A stretch of 10,255 nt of DNA from JAFAVZ01 sp036009105 (GTDB lineage: Bacteria; Acidobacteriota; Thermoanaerobaculia; Gp7-AA8), in contig DASYMJ010000339.1 in the NCBI GenBank assembly GCA_036009105.1, positions 1-10,255 of the forward strand. Reading direction: 5' to 3'. The first letter of the stretch is position 1; every line of letters starts with the position of its first letter. Under the pieces are notes generated by a model. That model worked only from the letters and a program-made list of their open reading frames with translations. It made no database searches and was not told the origin of the DNA. Made by a program: the position numbers and the translations under genes. Of this stretch, positions 1-5,864 are shown one piece after another.

Positions 1-915
1 GGTGCCGAGCAGGCCCGACTCGGCGAGGAATTTGAGGTTGCCGGAGTAGCTGGAGACGGTGCCGCGCTTCACGTGCACGCTGCGCGCGAAGTTGATCTCC
101 AGGAAGCCGTTCTCGTGCAGGGTGAACGTCTTCGACGCCCCCTCGATGCGGCGCCCCAGGTCGATTCGTCTCTCCTCGGCGTGCTGGGTTTCGTCCACCG
201 CCTCCTGCAACTTGCGCGCGGCGGTCACGGCCGGCGCCTCGACCACCATTGCCGGGATCGGCTCGGTGATCGCGCGCGGTCCCGTGGCCGGCGGCCTGGG
301 CGGCTCGGCCTGCGGAACGGGCGTCGTGCCGGGCTGCGTGCGGTTGATCTCCGGCTCCGTGAACGCGCGGATCTTCTGGGTGGAGATCTCGGATGCCCGC
401 GGTCGCGGCGGCGGCGGCAACGGCTCGGGCCGGGCCGGCTTCAGCTCCGCCTCCACTTCCTTCACCAGCTTGTCGGCGCCGGCGAAGCGGAGGTGCTCCA
501 GCGCGACGGCCGGCTTGCGGCGCTGGCGGTAGAGTAGCCCGAGGTAGAGATGCGACTTGGCGTAGTTCGGGCGCAGCTCGACGGCGCGCAGCAGGTACTG
601 CTCGGCCTCGTCGAGCTTCCCCTGTTTGAAGAGGATCAGCCCCAGGTTGGAGTGGAGGATGAAGACGTTCGGGTTTTCCTGGACGAGGCGCCGGTAGATG
701 ACCTCGGCCTCGGGGAACGCATTGGTCTTGAAGTAGACCAGGCCGAGGAGGTTGAGGACGTCGGCATCGTCCGGGCGGAGGCGCTGGGCCATTTCCAGCT
801 CGCGCCGCCCTTCCGCATACCGCCCTTCCTGAAACGCTTCCCGCCCCCGGTTGTAATGGAGCAGAAAAACGCCCTGGTCGAACGGTGGTGCGACGAGGGG
901 GTCACGCTCGGGCAT
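1..915 (-). CDS. TPR-repeat protein with C-terminal AIM24-like domain (3' end outside window)
   Basis: The frame is open from 915 to base 1, giving 305 residues and no stop, so the C-terminus is missing. Residues about 17-151 form roughly four tetratricopeptide repeats (e.g. 'AEGRRELEMAQRLRPDD', 'LDEAEQYLLRAVELRPNYA'), a helical scaffold for protein binding. Residues 155-225 are a Pro-rich, low-complexity linker. From about 265 the sequence 'LHENGFLEINF' then 'VHVKRGTVSSYSGNLKF' resembles the start of the AIM24 family, whose biochemical role in bacteria is not settled. No signal peptide is seen, so it is probably cytoplasmic. Start choice is uncertain. ATG at 915 has no Shine-Dalgarno. An in-frame ATG at 948 adds 11 residues and has a weak AGAAG 9 nt upstream. 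The gene lies about 30-60 bp behind the transglycosylase on the same strand and may be co-transcribed. TPR call is firm; AIM24 call is likely. Confidence 0.88.
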   Translation of the reverse strand, partial: MPERDPLVAPPFDQGVFLLHYNRGREAFQEGRYAEGRRELEMAQRLRPDDADVLNLLGLVYFKTNAFPEAEVIYRRLVQENPNVFILHSNLGLILFKQGKLDEAEQYLLRAVELRPNYAKSHLYLGLLYRQRRKPAVALEHLRFAGADKLVKEVEAELKPARPEPLPPPPRPRASEISTQKIRAFTEPEINRTQPGTTPVPQAEPPRPPATGPRAITEPIPAMVVEAPAVTAARKLQEAVDETQHAEERRIDLGRRIEGASKTFTLHENGFLEINFARSVHVKRGTVSSYSGNLKFLAESGLLGT

Positions 916-977
916 GGCGAACCGGATTGTAATCGGTTCGCGCGGCATTCGGCGCCGCTTCTGCACCGGCGCGAACG

Positions 978-1649
978 CTACTGACTGCCCAGGTACTTCA
1001 TGCCCGGCATCAGGGCAACGATGGGCGCCATCGCCTCGCGGCCGAAGCCGCCGCGCAGCTTCGGCCCGCCGCGCTTGCCGGCGAACGAGGTCGCCTGCCC
1101 GTACGGCCGGCCGTAATAGACGGTCAGCGCGCGCTTGACGTAATTCGTCGTCTCCTCGTACGGCGGGATGCCGCCGTATTTGAGGACCGCGTTCTCGCCG
1201 GCGTTGTAGGCGGCCAGCGCGCGCGGGAGGTCGGGGAAGAGGCTGAGCATGTAGGCCAGGTGGCGCACGCCGCCGCGGATGTTCTCCTCCGGATCGTGCA
1301 CCTTGGCGATGCCGTACTGCTTCGCCGTGGCCGGCATGAGCTGCATCAGGCCGCGCGCCCCTTTGTTCGAGACGCAGGCCGGATTGAAGTCCGACTCGAC
1401 CTGGATCACGGCCCGCACCAGCGCCGGATCGACGCCGTACTTGTCGGCGTAAAGCTCGATGGTGCGGTCCCATTTCGAGGGCCGGTTGTGCTGTTTGGCC
1501 AGCCAGTTGTAGTCGCTGCCGCGGCGCGAGCCGGAGGCGCCGAAGTTGGAGATGACCTTGGTGCCGTCCGCCTTGATCATGAGGTGCACCTGGGCGCCGG
1601 CGGGGAGGGCCAGCAGCGCCGCGGCGGCGATCAGGGGGGCCATGCGCAT
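978..1649 (-). CDS. Secreted lytic transglycosylase (SLT / GH23 type)
   Basis: A 223-residue peptidoglycan lytic transglycosylase that would cleave the MurNAc-GlcNAc bond outside the cytoplasmic membrane. Residues 1-19 form a signal peptide with likely cleavage after 'PAGA'. Residues 21-36 ('VHLMIKADGTKVISNF') resemble the small beta module often found before SLT domains. The SLT domain covers about 62-180: catalytic Glu85 in 'VIQVESDFNP', then 'GARGLMQLMPATAKQYG' (97-113), 'NIRGGVRHLAYML' and 'ALAAYNAGENAV' (145-155). All signature motifs are intact. The tail after about 185 is basic and Gly-rich. The frame is open back to 1820, but that extension is antisense to the next gene and has no signal-peptide character, so I start at ATG 1649; ATG 1643 is equally possible. 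It diverges from the MazG gene with only 27 bp between starts. Confidence 0.93.
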   Translation of the reverse strand: MRMAPLIAAAALLALPAGAQVHLMIKADGTKVISNFGASGSRRGSDYNWLAKQHNRPSKWDRTIELYADKYGVDPALVRAVIQVESDFNPACVSNKGARGLMQLMPATAKQYGIAKVHDPEENIRGGVRHLAYMLSLFPDLPRALAAYNAGENAVLKYGGIPPYEETTNYVKRALTVYYGRPYGQATSFAGKRGGPKLRGGFGREAMAPIVALMPGMKYLGSQ

Positions 1650-1676
1650 TGCGGGCGATGGTAGCACACGGGCAGA

Positions 1677-1994
1677 ATGCCCCTCATGACGTACGCGCCG
1701 ATGCAACGGCAGGTCGAAGAGTGGATCTCCACGCACACGCCGGGCTACTTCGGGCCGCTGATGATGATCGCCCGCCTGGCCGAGGAATTGGGCGAGCTTT
1801 CCCGCGCGGTGAGCCATCATACGGGGGAGAAACGGCCCAAGCCGGGGGAGAAGGAAGGCGACATCGGAGAGGAGATCGCCGACCTGCTGTTCGTCCTCCT
1901 CTGTCTGGCCAATTCGCTGGAGATCGACCTGGACCGCGGCTGGGACGGCCTGCTGCGCAAACTGTACGAGCGCGACGCGACGAGGTGGAAATGA
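1677..1994 (+). CDS. MazG-type nucleotide pyrophosphohydrolase (YpjD-like)
   Basis: A 105-residue all-alpha NTP pyrophosphohydrolase, the single-domain size typical of YpjD-like MazG proteins. Family members hydrolyse (d)NTPs to the monophosphate and pyrophosphate and are seen as housecleaning enzymes. The Mg-binding pattern is complete: 'LAEELGE' (Glu36, Glu37, Glu40) followed by 'EEIADLLF' (Glu66, Asp69), the EExxE...ExxD signature. 'GYFGPLMMIARLAEE' and 'LANSLEIDLDRGWD' also fit the family. ATG 1677 gives 'MPLMTYAPMQ...'; ATG 1686 (fourth codon) is an alternative, and neither has a good Shine-Dalgarno. The stop overlaps the next gene's start as ATGA at 1991-1994, so the two are very likely translationally coupled. 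The exact substrate cannot be read from the sequence. Confidence 0.93.
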   Translation: MPLMTYAPMQRQVEEWISTHTPGYFGPLMMIARLAEELGELSRAVSHHTGEKRPKPGEKEGDIGEEIADLLFVLLCLANSLEIDLDRGWDGLLRKLYERDATRWK

Positions 1995-2434
1995 GATCGA
2001 TGTGGAATGACGCGGACCGGGAGCGGATGCTGGCTCGCATCGCCAGCGTGGAGGCGGCGGCGCAGCCGCGCTGGGGGCGGATGAGCGCCGACCAGATGCT
2101 CGCCCATCTGGTGCAGAGCCTGAAGATGGCGGTGGGCGAGTTGGCCACCAGGTCGAAGAAGCTGCCGCTGCGGTATTTCCCGCTCAAGCAGTTGGTGGTG
2201 TACCTGGCGCCTTTCCCGAAAGGGGCGCCGACGGCGAAGGAGCTGCTGGCCGGCGACGCGTCTTCCACGGAGCGTTCCAAGGCGGAGCTGCAGCGCCTGT
2301 TCGACGCGTTCGCCAGGCGGCGGGGGGAGCGCGTCTGGCCGGAGCATCCCGCTTTCGGCAAGCTCACCGAGCGCGCCTGGGGGGTGCTGAGCTACCGGCA
2401 CTTCGACCATCACCTGCGGCAGTTCGGCCTTTGA
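1991..2434 (+). CDS. DUF1569 / DinB-fold protein
   Basis: A 147-residue protein matching the DUF1569 branch of the DinB/YfiT four-helix-bundle superfamily. Visible marks are 'RWGRMSADQMLAHLVQS' (28-44) near the N-terminus, 'HPAFGKLTERAWGVL' (119-133) and the closing 'YRHFDHHLRQFG' (135-146). His39, His137 and His140/141 are positioned like the metal-binding histidines of the superfamily. The biochemical function of DUF1569 is unknown; related DinB-fold proteins are often thiol-dependent transferases or stress-linked. The start ATG overlaps the MazG stop (ATGA), with AGGTGG just upstream inside the MazG gene as ribosome binding site, which fixes the start and points to co-expression. The frame stays open upstream, but only antisense or out of frame to known genes. 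Confidence 0.9.
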   Translation: MRSMWNDADRERMLARIASVEAAAQPRWGRMSADQMLAHLVQSLKMAVGELATRSKKLPLRYFPLKQLVVYLAPFPKGAPTAKELLAGDASSTERSKAELQRLFDAFARRRGERVWPEHPAFGKLTERAWGVLSYRHFDHHLRQFGL

Positions 2435-2496
2435 CGGCCCTGCTGCAAGAAATCACACCTTCCACAATCCCACCCCTCGCCCGGATTGCGCTACAA

Positions 2497-2523
2497 TGCT
2501 GACATCCTTACAGAGTTGCTGAC
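2497..2523 (+). promoter_or_regulatory. Tandem TGCTGAC direct repeats, candidate AraC-type operator
   Basis: TGCTGAC occurs at 2497-2503 and again at 2517-2523, 20 bp apart, so about two helical turns. AraC-family proteins commonly bind direct half-sites about 21 bp apart. The sites lie 80-100 bp upstream of the AraC-type gene. The second copy also sits in a near-palindrome (TGCTGACTTAGCA). A possible -10 (TACAAT, 2492-2497) touches the first copy, but no convincing -35 is seen. The rest of the 166-bp spacer (2435-2600) holds no gene. The role is inferred. Confidence 0.3.
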
Positions 2524-2559
2524 TTAGCAGTCCGCCGGGCGCGCTTGTGCGTTTGACGG

Positions 2560-2591
2560 CCTGTGGGCTCATTCAACGCATTGGGCACAGG
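2560..2591 (+). promoter_or_regulatory. Leader inverted repeat overlapping the araC-type ribosome binding site
   Basis: CCTGTG (2560-2565) is exactly complementary to CACAGG (2586-2591), with a 20-nt loop. The 3' arm covers the first bases of the Shine-Dalgarno AGGAGAAGG (2589-2597) of the gene starting at 2601. Such a stem could lower ribosome access, but six base pairs with a long loop is weak and may be chance. Confidence 0.2.
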
Positions 2592-2600
2592 AGAAGGGAT

Positions 2601-2969
2601 ATGGACGGCTTACTTCGTTCCCTGATCAAAACCGTGCGCCGGCGCCTGCGCGCCGACGAGGAAGTCACGGTCGAGGCGGTCACGAAAGAGCTCGGCTACA
2701 CGAGGCAGTACATCTCGGGCCGCTTTCACCGCATCACCGGCCGCCTCCTGAGCCATTTCCTCAAGGAGAAACGCCTGGAGAAGGCGGCCCGGCTGCTCAA
2801 GGCCGGCAATCTGCGCGTCTCCCAGATCGCCCGCCGTTGCGGCTTCGACTCGGAGAACTACTTCCGCCAGCAGTTCCGCCAGCGTTATGGGATGTCGCCG
2901 CGCCAGTTCCGCGCGAACGGCAACCTGCGCCCGCCCATGCGGCGGCTGGCGGCAGCGGCAATGGCGTGA
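2601..2969 (+). CDS. Stand-alone AraC-type helix-turn-helix DNA-binding protein
   Basis: A 122-residue protein made almost only of the AraC/XylS DNA-binding domain. The first helix-turn-helix spans about 22-46 ('VTVEAVTKELGYTRQYISG'). The second spans about 72-95 ('RVSQIARRCGFDSENYFRQQ') and is followed by the family's closing motif 'FRQRYGMSPRQFR' (92-104). There is no ligand-binding or dimerisation domain, unlike most AraC regulators, so it resembles the SoxS/MarA layout, where activity is set by protein amount. ATG 2601 is chosen because AGGAGAAGG lies just upstream (2589-2597). A GTG at 2547 in the same frame adds 18 residues without a ribosome binding site. It converges with the STAS-like gene, 3 bp between stops. 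Targets are unknown; self-regulation through the repeats at 2497-2523 is a guess. Confidence 0.93.
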   Translation: MDGLLRSLIKTVRRRLRADEEVTVEAVTKELGYTRQYISGRFHRITGRLLSHFLKEKRLEKAARLLKAGNLRVSQIARRCGFDSENYFRQQFRQRYGMSPRQFRANGNLRPPMRRLAAAAMA

Positions 2970-2972
2970 GTC

Positions 2973-3338
2973 CTAAGTCGCGGCGGCGAGCCACTCCTTC
3001 GCCTCTTCGACCGAGTTCATGGCGCGCAGCGACCGCCCGGTGGCGCGGTTGACGAAGTTGAAGACCACCGTCTTCAACTCGTTGAGCCCTACGACCGCGC
3101 CGGCCAGCACATAAGGCTTGTTGTGCGCGACATAGTCCTTCAATACCTCGGTCACGCGCCGCTCCAGACGCGCGCCGGCGACATTGGTCAGCGTCCTCAC
3201 CGACCGCGCCGGCCGCGAGGCGATCAGCCGCTTCGCCTCCTGGATCGCCTCCAGGATGTCGTCCGCCGTCCCGTCCGACCAGTCGATCAACAGGATCTCG
3301 GCACTCTTGTGCCGGATGAAATTTACCCGTTTCCCCAT
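2973..3338 (-). CDS. SpoIIAA-like / STAS-fold protein
   Basis: A 121-residue soluble protein that looks like the SpoIIAA-like (STAS-related, PF11964 type) family: an N-terminal strand pair ('EILLIDWSDGT'), a helix, a central strand ('RSVRTLTNVAGA'), a long helix ('RRVTEVLKDYVAHNKPYV') and a C-terminal 'NSVEEAKEWLAA' helix typical of the group. Members act as small binding or anti-anti-sigma-like modules; no specific role can be read here, and I see no clear phosphorylatable serine motif. The ATG at 3338 lies inside the end of the upstream oxidoreductase gene, a 16-bp overlap in a different frame, so the two are probably one transcript with coupled translation. It ends 3 bp from the convergent AraC-type gene. 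Confidence 0.85.
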   Translation of the reverse strand: MGKRVNFIRHKSAEILLIDWSDGTADDILEAIQEAKRLIASRPARSVRTLTNVAGARLERRVTEVLKDYVAHNKPYVLAGAVVGLNELKTVVFNFVNRATGRSLRAMNSVEEAKEWLAAAT

Positions 3339-3859
3339 GCGGCGATTATTTCATATTCACTTTGCACCAATCCGCTGGGAAAAGGACGAGTCGCGACGTG
3401 CCGCAGCCGGACGTCTCGCCCCAGCGGGCCAAAGAGCGGAATGCCTTCCCCAATCAGCACCGGCACGCGGGTGACGATCAGCCGCTGGATCAGACCGGCG
3501 CGCAGAAATCGTTGAATGGTCACCCCGCCGTCGACATAAAGATGGCGCGACCCGGTCGCTTCCAGACGCGCGACGACCTCCGCCGGCTCCCCCGCCAGCT
3601 GTTCCACCGCCCCTTTCGCTCCGCTCAGATCGAGCGCGGCACTGCTCAATACGACGACTCTCTTGGTCCCATACGGCCACGCCTCGAACCCCAGGACCGT
3701 CTCCCAGGTCTTGCGGCCGATCACAATGGTGTCGACCGTGGCCATGAACTCCTCATAGCCGTGCGCCTCGCCGCCGTCGGCGGGCAGAAAGTCGAAGGTG
3801 CCGTCCGGCCGGGCGATGAATCCGTCGACGCTCGTGCCGATGAAGACCGATGCAAACAT
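3323..3859 (-). CDS. Dihydrofolate reductase family protein (RibD C-terminal-like)
   Basis: A 178-residue protein of the RibD_C/DHFR-like family (YyaP/YwjB type), expected to bind NADPH and reduce a small heterocyclic substrate; the substrate is unknown. Marks in order: N-terminal strand 'FIGTSVDGFIARPDG' (7-20), 'VDTIVIGRKTWETVLGF' (42-58), 'KRVVVLSS' (66-73), 'SRHLYVDGGVTIQRFLRAG' (104-122) with the Gly-rich nucleotide site, and 'RVPVLIGEGIPLFGP' (131-145). Length and motif order are complete. The start ATG (3859-3857) lies inside a perfect palindrome (3845-3864) and has no Shine-Dalgarno. It diverges from the DUF3828-like gene with 34 bp between starts and overlaps the STAS-like gene downstream. 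Confidence 0.93.
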   Translation of the reverse strand: MFASVFIGTSVDGFIARPDGTFDFLPADGGEAHGYEEFMATVDTIVIGRKTWETVLGFEAWPYGTKRVVVLSSAALDLSGAKGAVEQLAGEPAEVVARLEATGSRHLYVDGGVTIQRFLRAGLIQRLIVTRVPVLIGEGIPLFGPLGRDVRLRHVATRPFPSGLVQSEYEIIAAWGNG

Positions 3860-3864
3860 CGGTC
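3845..3864. promoter_or_regulatory. Perfect palindrome over a start codon in a divergent intergenic region
   Basis: GACCGATG, four bases (CAAA on the plus strand), then CATCGGTC: an exact 8+4+8 inverted repeat. On the minus strand the first arm contains the ATG of the DHFR-like gene, so in mRNA the start codon would lie in a stem with a UUUG loop. As DNA it could be an operator for a dimeric regulator serving both divergent genes. Seen directly; the role is inferred. Confidence 0.45.
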
Positions 3865-3893
3865 AAGGGTACACTGGCCGCGGAGAGGGAAAC

Positions 3894-4412
3894 ATGCGAT
3901 TGCTCACCATGCTGCTCTGTTGCGCGACTCTGGCAGCGGCGCCCACGCCGGCGGACGAGCAGAAGACCGTCCGCGCGCTCCAGTCGTCCGTGCAGGCGTT
4001 TTATGACTGGTATGCCCCTCGCGCCAATCACGCCGGCGAGGGACGGCCTTCCGACGCCGTGCTCACCGGCAAACGCTTCACCCTCGGGTCCCGCCTCGCG
4101 GCTGCGCTCAAAGAGGACTCGGCGGCGCAGGATCAGGCGAGCGAGATCGTCGGGCTCGATTTCGATCCGTTCCTCAACACACAAGAGCCGTGCGAACGCT
4201 ATGTCGTCGGCGGCGTCCACAAGGTCGGCTCCGCCTATCTGGTCGATGTTCACGGCGTCTGCGGCAAGGAGCGCAGCAAGAAGCCGGATGTCGTGGTGGA
4301 GGCAAAACGCGACGGCAGCCGCTGGATTTTCGTGAATTTCCGCTATCCGCCGGACGACGACCTGCTGTCCATTCTGGGCTTACTCAAACGGGATCGCAAA
4401 AGCGGCCGGTGA
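3894..4412 (+). CDS. Secreted DUF3828-like protein
   Basis: A 172-residue exported protein. Residues 1-17 form a short signal peptide ending in 'LAAAPTPA'. The mature part resembles DUF3828 proteins: 'VQAFYDWYAP' (33-42) near the start, a 'SRLAAALKED' helix, 'GLDFDPFLNTQE' (87-98), and beta strands with 'YLVDVHGVC' (115-123) and 'DGSRWIFVNFRYP' (140-152), a pattern shared with small NTF2-like or lysozyme-inhibitor-like periplasmic domains. Cys100 and Cys123 could form a disulfide. Function is unknown. ATG 3894 is chosen because GGAGAGGG sits just upstream and the signal peptide starts there; the frame runs back to 3798 only in sequence antisense to the DHFR-like gene. Its TGA directly abuts the stop of the next gene on the other strand. 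Confidence 0.85.
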   Translation: MRLLTMLLCCATLAAAPTPADEQKTVRALQSSVQAFYDWYAPRANHAGEGRPSDAVLTGKRFTLGSRLAAALKEDSAAQDQASEIVGLDFDPFLNTQEPCERYVVGGVHKVGSAYLVDVHGVCGKERSKKPDVVVEAKRDGSRWIFVNFRYPPDDDLLSILGLLKRDRKSGR

Positions 4413-5012
4413 CTACGCCTTCTGCCCGAACGCAGCCTCGATCCACAAATACCGCAGCGTCGTCTTATCCATAGTGCGCGCCTCCGCCGCATAGCGCGCG
4501 AACAACAGCAGACGCCGCACGAACGAGTGCCGCACGCCGCTCTGGGCCAGATACTCGCCATGCGCGGCAGGCGTGGCGAACGTAATGGCCCGCAATGCGT
4601 TCGCCAGGCGTACCACCGTCCCTTGTACGCCGAGCTCGCCGCGGCGCAATAAATGCCGGCGGTGGAACAGGCGCAGCTCCCCTGCCTGATCGCCAATGCG
4701 TAAGGGCGAGCCTCCGTACAAAGCCACGGTCCGGATGCGGAAGCCCCAAGCCTTCGCCGCGCGCATCGCCTCGGCGATCTCCTTCGCCAGAACGCCGTCG
4801 ATCATCTCCCGCTCCCGGACAACGAGGATCCAATCGCCGGTCGCCGCGTCGACGGCGCGGTTCAGCTCCGCGCGATGCGCGTCGAGATCGACCCGCGGCG
4901 GGATGTCCAGCACCAGTTGCTCGATGTGCGAAAAATGCGGCGTCAGCGGCTCGAGGTTCTCGGTATGGACGTGCCCGAGAGTGACCACGCCGAGGCGCGC
5001 AGGGTCAGTCAT
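4413..5012 (-). CDS. Glycosyltransferase family 2-like protein lacking the DxD motif
   Basis: A 199-residue protein with the outline of a short GT2/GT-A glycosyltransferase such as the WaaE/KdtX group. 'ELNRAVDAATGDWILVV' (49-65) matches the family's 'NRAI..A.GDWIL.LDADE', and 'GELRLFHRRHLLR' (111-123) matches the acceptor-side 'RLFRR' strand. Where the metal-binding 'DADE' is expected there is 'REREM' (66-70), so catalysis by the usual mechanism is doubtful. The N-terminal half is shorter than in active enzymes. It could be a degenerate enzyme with a binding role, or an unrelated Rossmann-like protein. ATG 5012 overlaps the ymdB stop by 8 bp, so it is the last gene of the rny-ymdB unit and probably translated by coupling. 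Its stop abuts the convergent DUF3828-like gene with no gap. Confidence 0.75.
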   Translation of the reverse strand: MTDPARLGVVTLGHVHTENLEPLTPHFSHIEQLVLDIPPRVDLDAHRAELNRAVDAATGDWILVVREREMIDGVLAKEIAEAMRAAKAWGFRIRTVALYGGSPLRIGDQAGELRLFHRRHLLRRGELGVQGTVVRLANALRAITFATPAAHGEYLAQSGVRHSFVRRLLLFARYAAEARTMDKTTLRYLWIEAAFGQKA

Positions 5013-5790
5013 CGACCTTTTCGTGAATGCGCACGATGCGCGAGGCGCGGCCGGTCGTCTCGTCCACCTCGATCATCGCGCCGGAGAGGCGGATGTCGCG
5101 CTTGGCCACCTCCAGCTTGCGCGGCGTGTTCATCAGAAACCGGTGCAGCGCCTCCTCCGGTCGGAAGCCGATCACCGAGTCGTATGCGCCGGTCATCCCC
5201 ACGTCCGTCTGGAACGCGGTGCCGTTCGGCAGCAGCCGCTCGTCCGCGGTCGGCACGTGCGTGTGCGTGCCCAGGACCGCGGAGACGCGGCCGTCGAGAT
5301 AGCGCCCCATGGCCTGCTTCTCCGAGCTCGCCTCGCCGTGGATGTCGACCACGATGACCTTCGTCTCGGTGATCTCCTTGAGCTCCCGGTCCGCGCAGTG
5401 GAACGGATTGTCGCAGGGCGGCATGAAGACGTTGCCCATCAGCTGCAGCACCGCCACCTTCACCCCCGCCGCGGTCGTCCGCACCACGCGCCCCTTGCCC
5501 GGATTGCCGGCCGGATAATTCGCCGGACGGATGACGTGCTCGTAATGCTCGTAATTGTCGACGAAGTCCTTCTTGTCCCAGATGTGGTTGCCGGACGTAT
5601 AGGCGTGAATGGGCAGCTCGGAGAGCTCCTCCATGATCGCTTCCGTGACGCCGAAACCGCCCGCGGCGTTCTCGATGTTGACGATGGAAAAGTCGATCTT
5701 CTCCCGATCGACCACATGCTCGAGCTTTTGATGCAAGGCCCGCCGCCCGGGCTGGCCGACGACGTCGCCGATGTAGAGGATTTTGATCAT
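5005..5790 (-). CDS. ymdB: YmdB-family metallophosphoesterase (2',3'-cyclic-nucleotide phosphodiesterase)
   Basis: A 261-residue dimetal phosphoesterase of the TIGR00282/YmdB family. The Bacillus subtilis member hydrolyses 2',3'-cyclic nucleotides and influences RNA levels and the motility-biofilm choice. All metal ligands are visible: Asp9 ('YIGDVVGQPGR'), Glu40-Asn41 ('VNIENAAGGFGVT'), Asn68-His69 ('SGNHIWDKKDF'), His151 ('DIHGEASSEK'), His176 and His178 ('GTHTHVPTAD'). Each is one residue later than the B. subtilis numbering I recall. No signal peptide, so cytoplasmic. It lies 74 bp downstream of rny, the common RNase Y-YmdB pairing, and that spacer is filled by a heptamer inverted repeat. 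The ATG has no Shine-Dalgarno (CAACTCAAT precedes it). The glycosyltransferase-like gene overlaps its end by 8 bp. Confidence 0.96.
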   Translation of the reverse strand: MIKILYIGDVVGQPGRRALHQKLEHVVDREKIDFSIVNIENAAGGFGVTEAIMEELSELPIHAYTSGNHIWDKKDFVDNYEHYEHVIRPANYPAGNPGKGRVVRTTAAGVKVAVLQLMGNVFMPPCDNPFHCADRELKEITETKVIVVDIHGEASSEKQAMGRYLDGRVSAVLGTHTHVPTADERLLPNGTAFQTDVGMTGAYDSVIGFRPEEALHRFLMNTPRKLEVAKRDIRLSGAMIEVDETTGRASRIVRIHEKVDD

Positions 5791-5793
5791 ATT

Positions 5794-5860
5794 GAGTTGT
5801 CGGTTGTCAGTTGTCAGTTGTCAGTAGAAGAAAACTCTGACAACCGACAACTGATAACTC
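5794..5860. repeat. Palindromic array of GTTGTCA-type heptamers between rny and ymdB
   Basis: Four direct heptamers run on the plus strand (GTTGTCG at 5796, then GTTGTCA at 5803, 5810 and 5817). After a 12-nt spacer come three in reverse orientation (TGACAAC at 5838, CGACAAC at 5845, TGATAAC at 5852). Folded, 5803-5824 pairs with 5837-5858 over 22 positions with one mismatch and one G-U, leaving a 12-nt loop. It fills the 74-bp gap between the rny stop and the ymdB start. Similar 7-bp intergenic repeats, whose translation reads 'SVVSCQLSV', are scattered through many Acidobacteria, cyanobacteria and other genomes, so this is probably a dispersed repeat that also acts as an mRNA stem. It is not a CRISPR array. 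Confidence 0.85.
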
Positions 5861-5864
5861 GTCA

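Noticed and set aside
918..940. Dyad CGAACCG...CGGTTCG just upstream of ATG 915, a possible operator or leader hairpin
   Set aside because: If the in-frame ATG at 948 is the real start, these bases are coding. With 7-bp arms and a 9-nt spacer in GC-rich DNA it is not strong enough to list.
1649..1820. Longer 280-residue form of the lytic transglycosylase starting at 1820
   Set aside because: The added 57 residues lie opposite the MazG gene, and the signal peptide starts at the internal Met at 1649.
2492..2497. TACAAT as a firm promoter for the AraC-type gene
   Set aside because: No -35-like hexamer at 16-18 bp and no TGn extension, so it is mentioned only with the repeat and not listed as a promoter.
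5794..5860. Short regular repeats as a possible CRISPR array
   Set aside because: The units are 7 bp, contiguous and inverted about a centre, with no spacers and no cas genes nearby.
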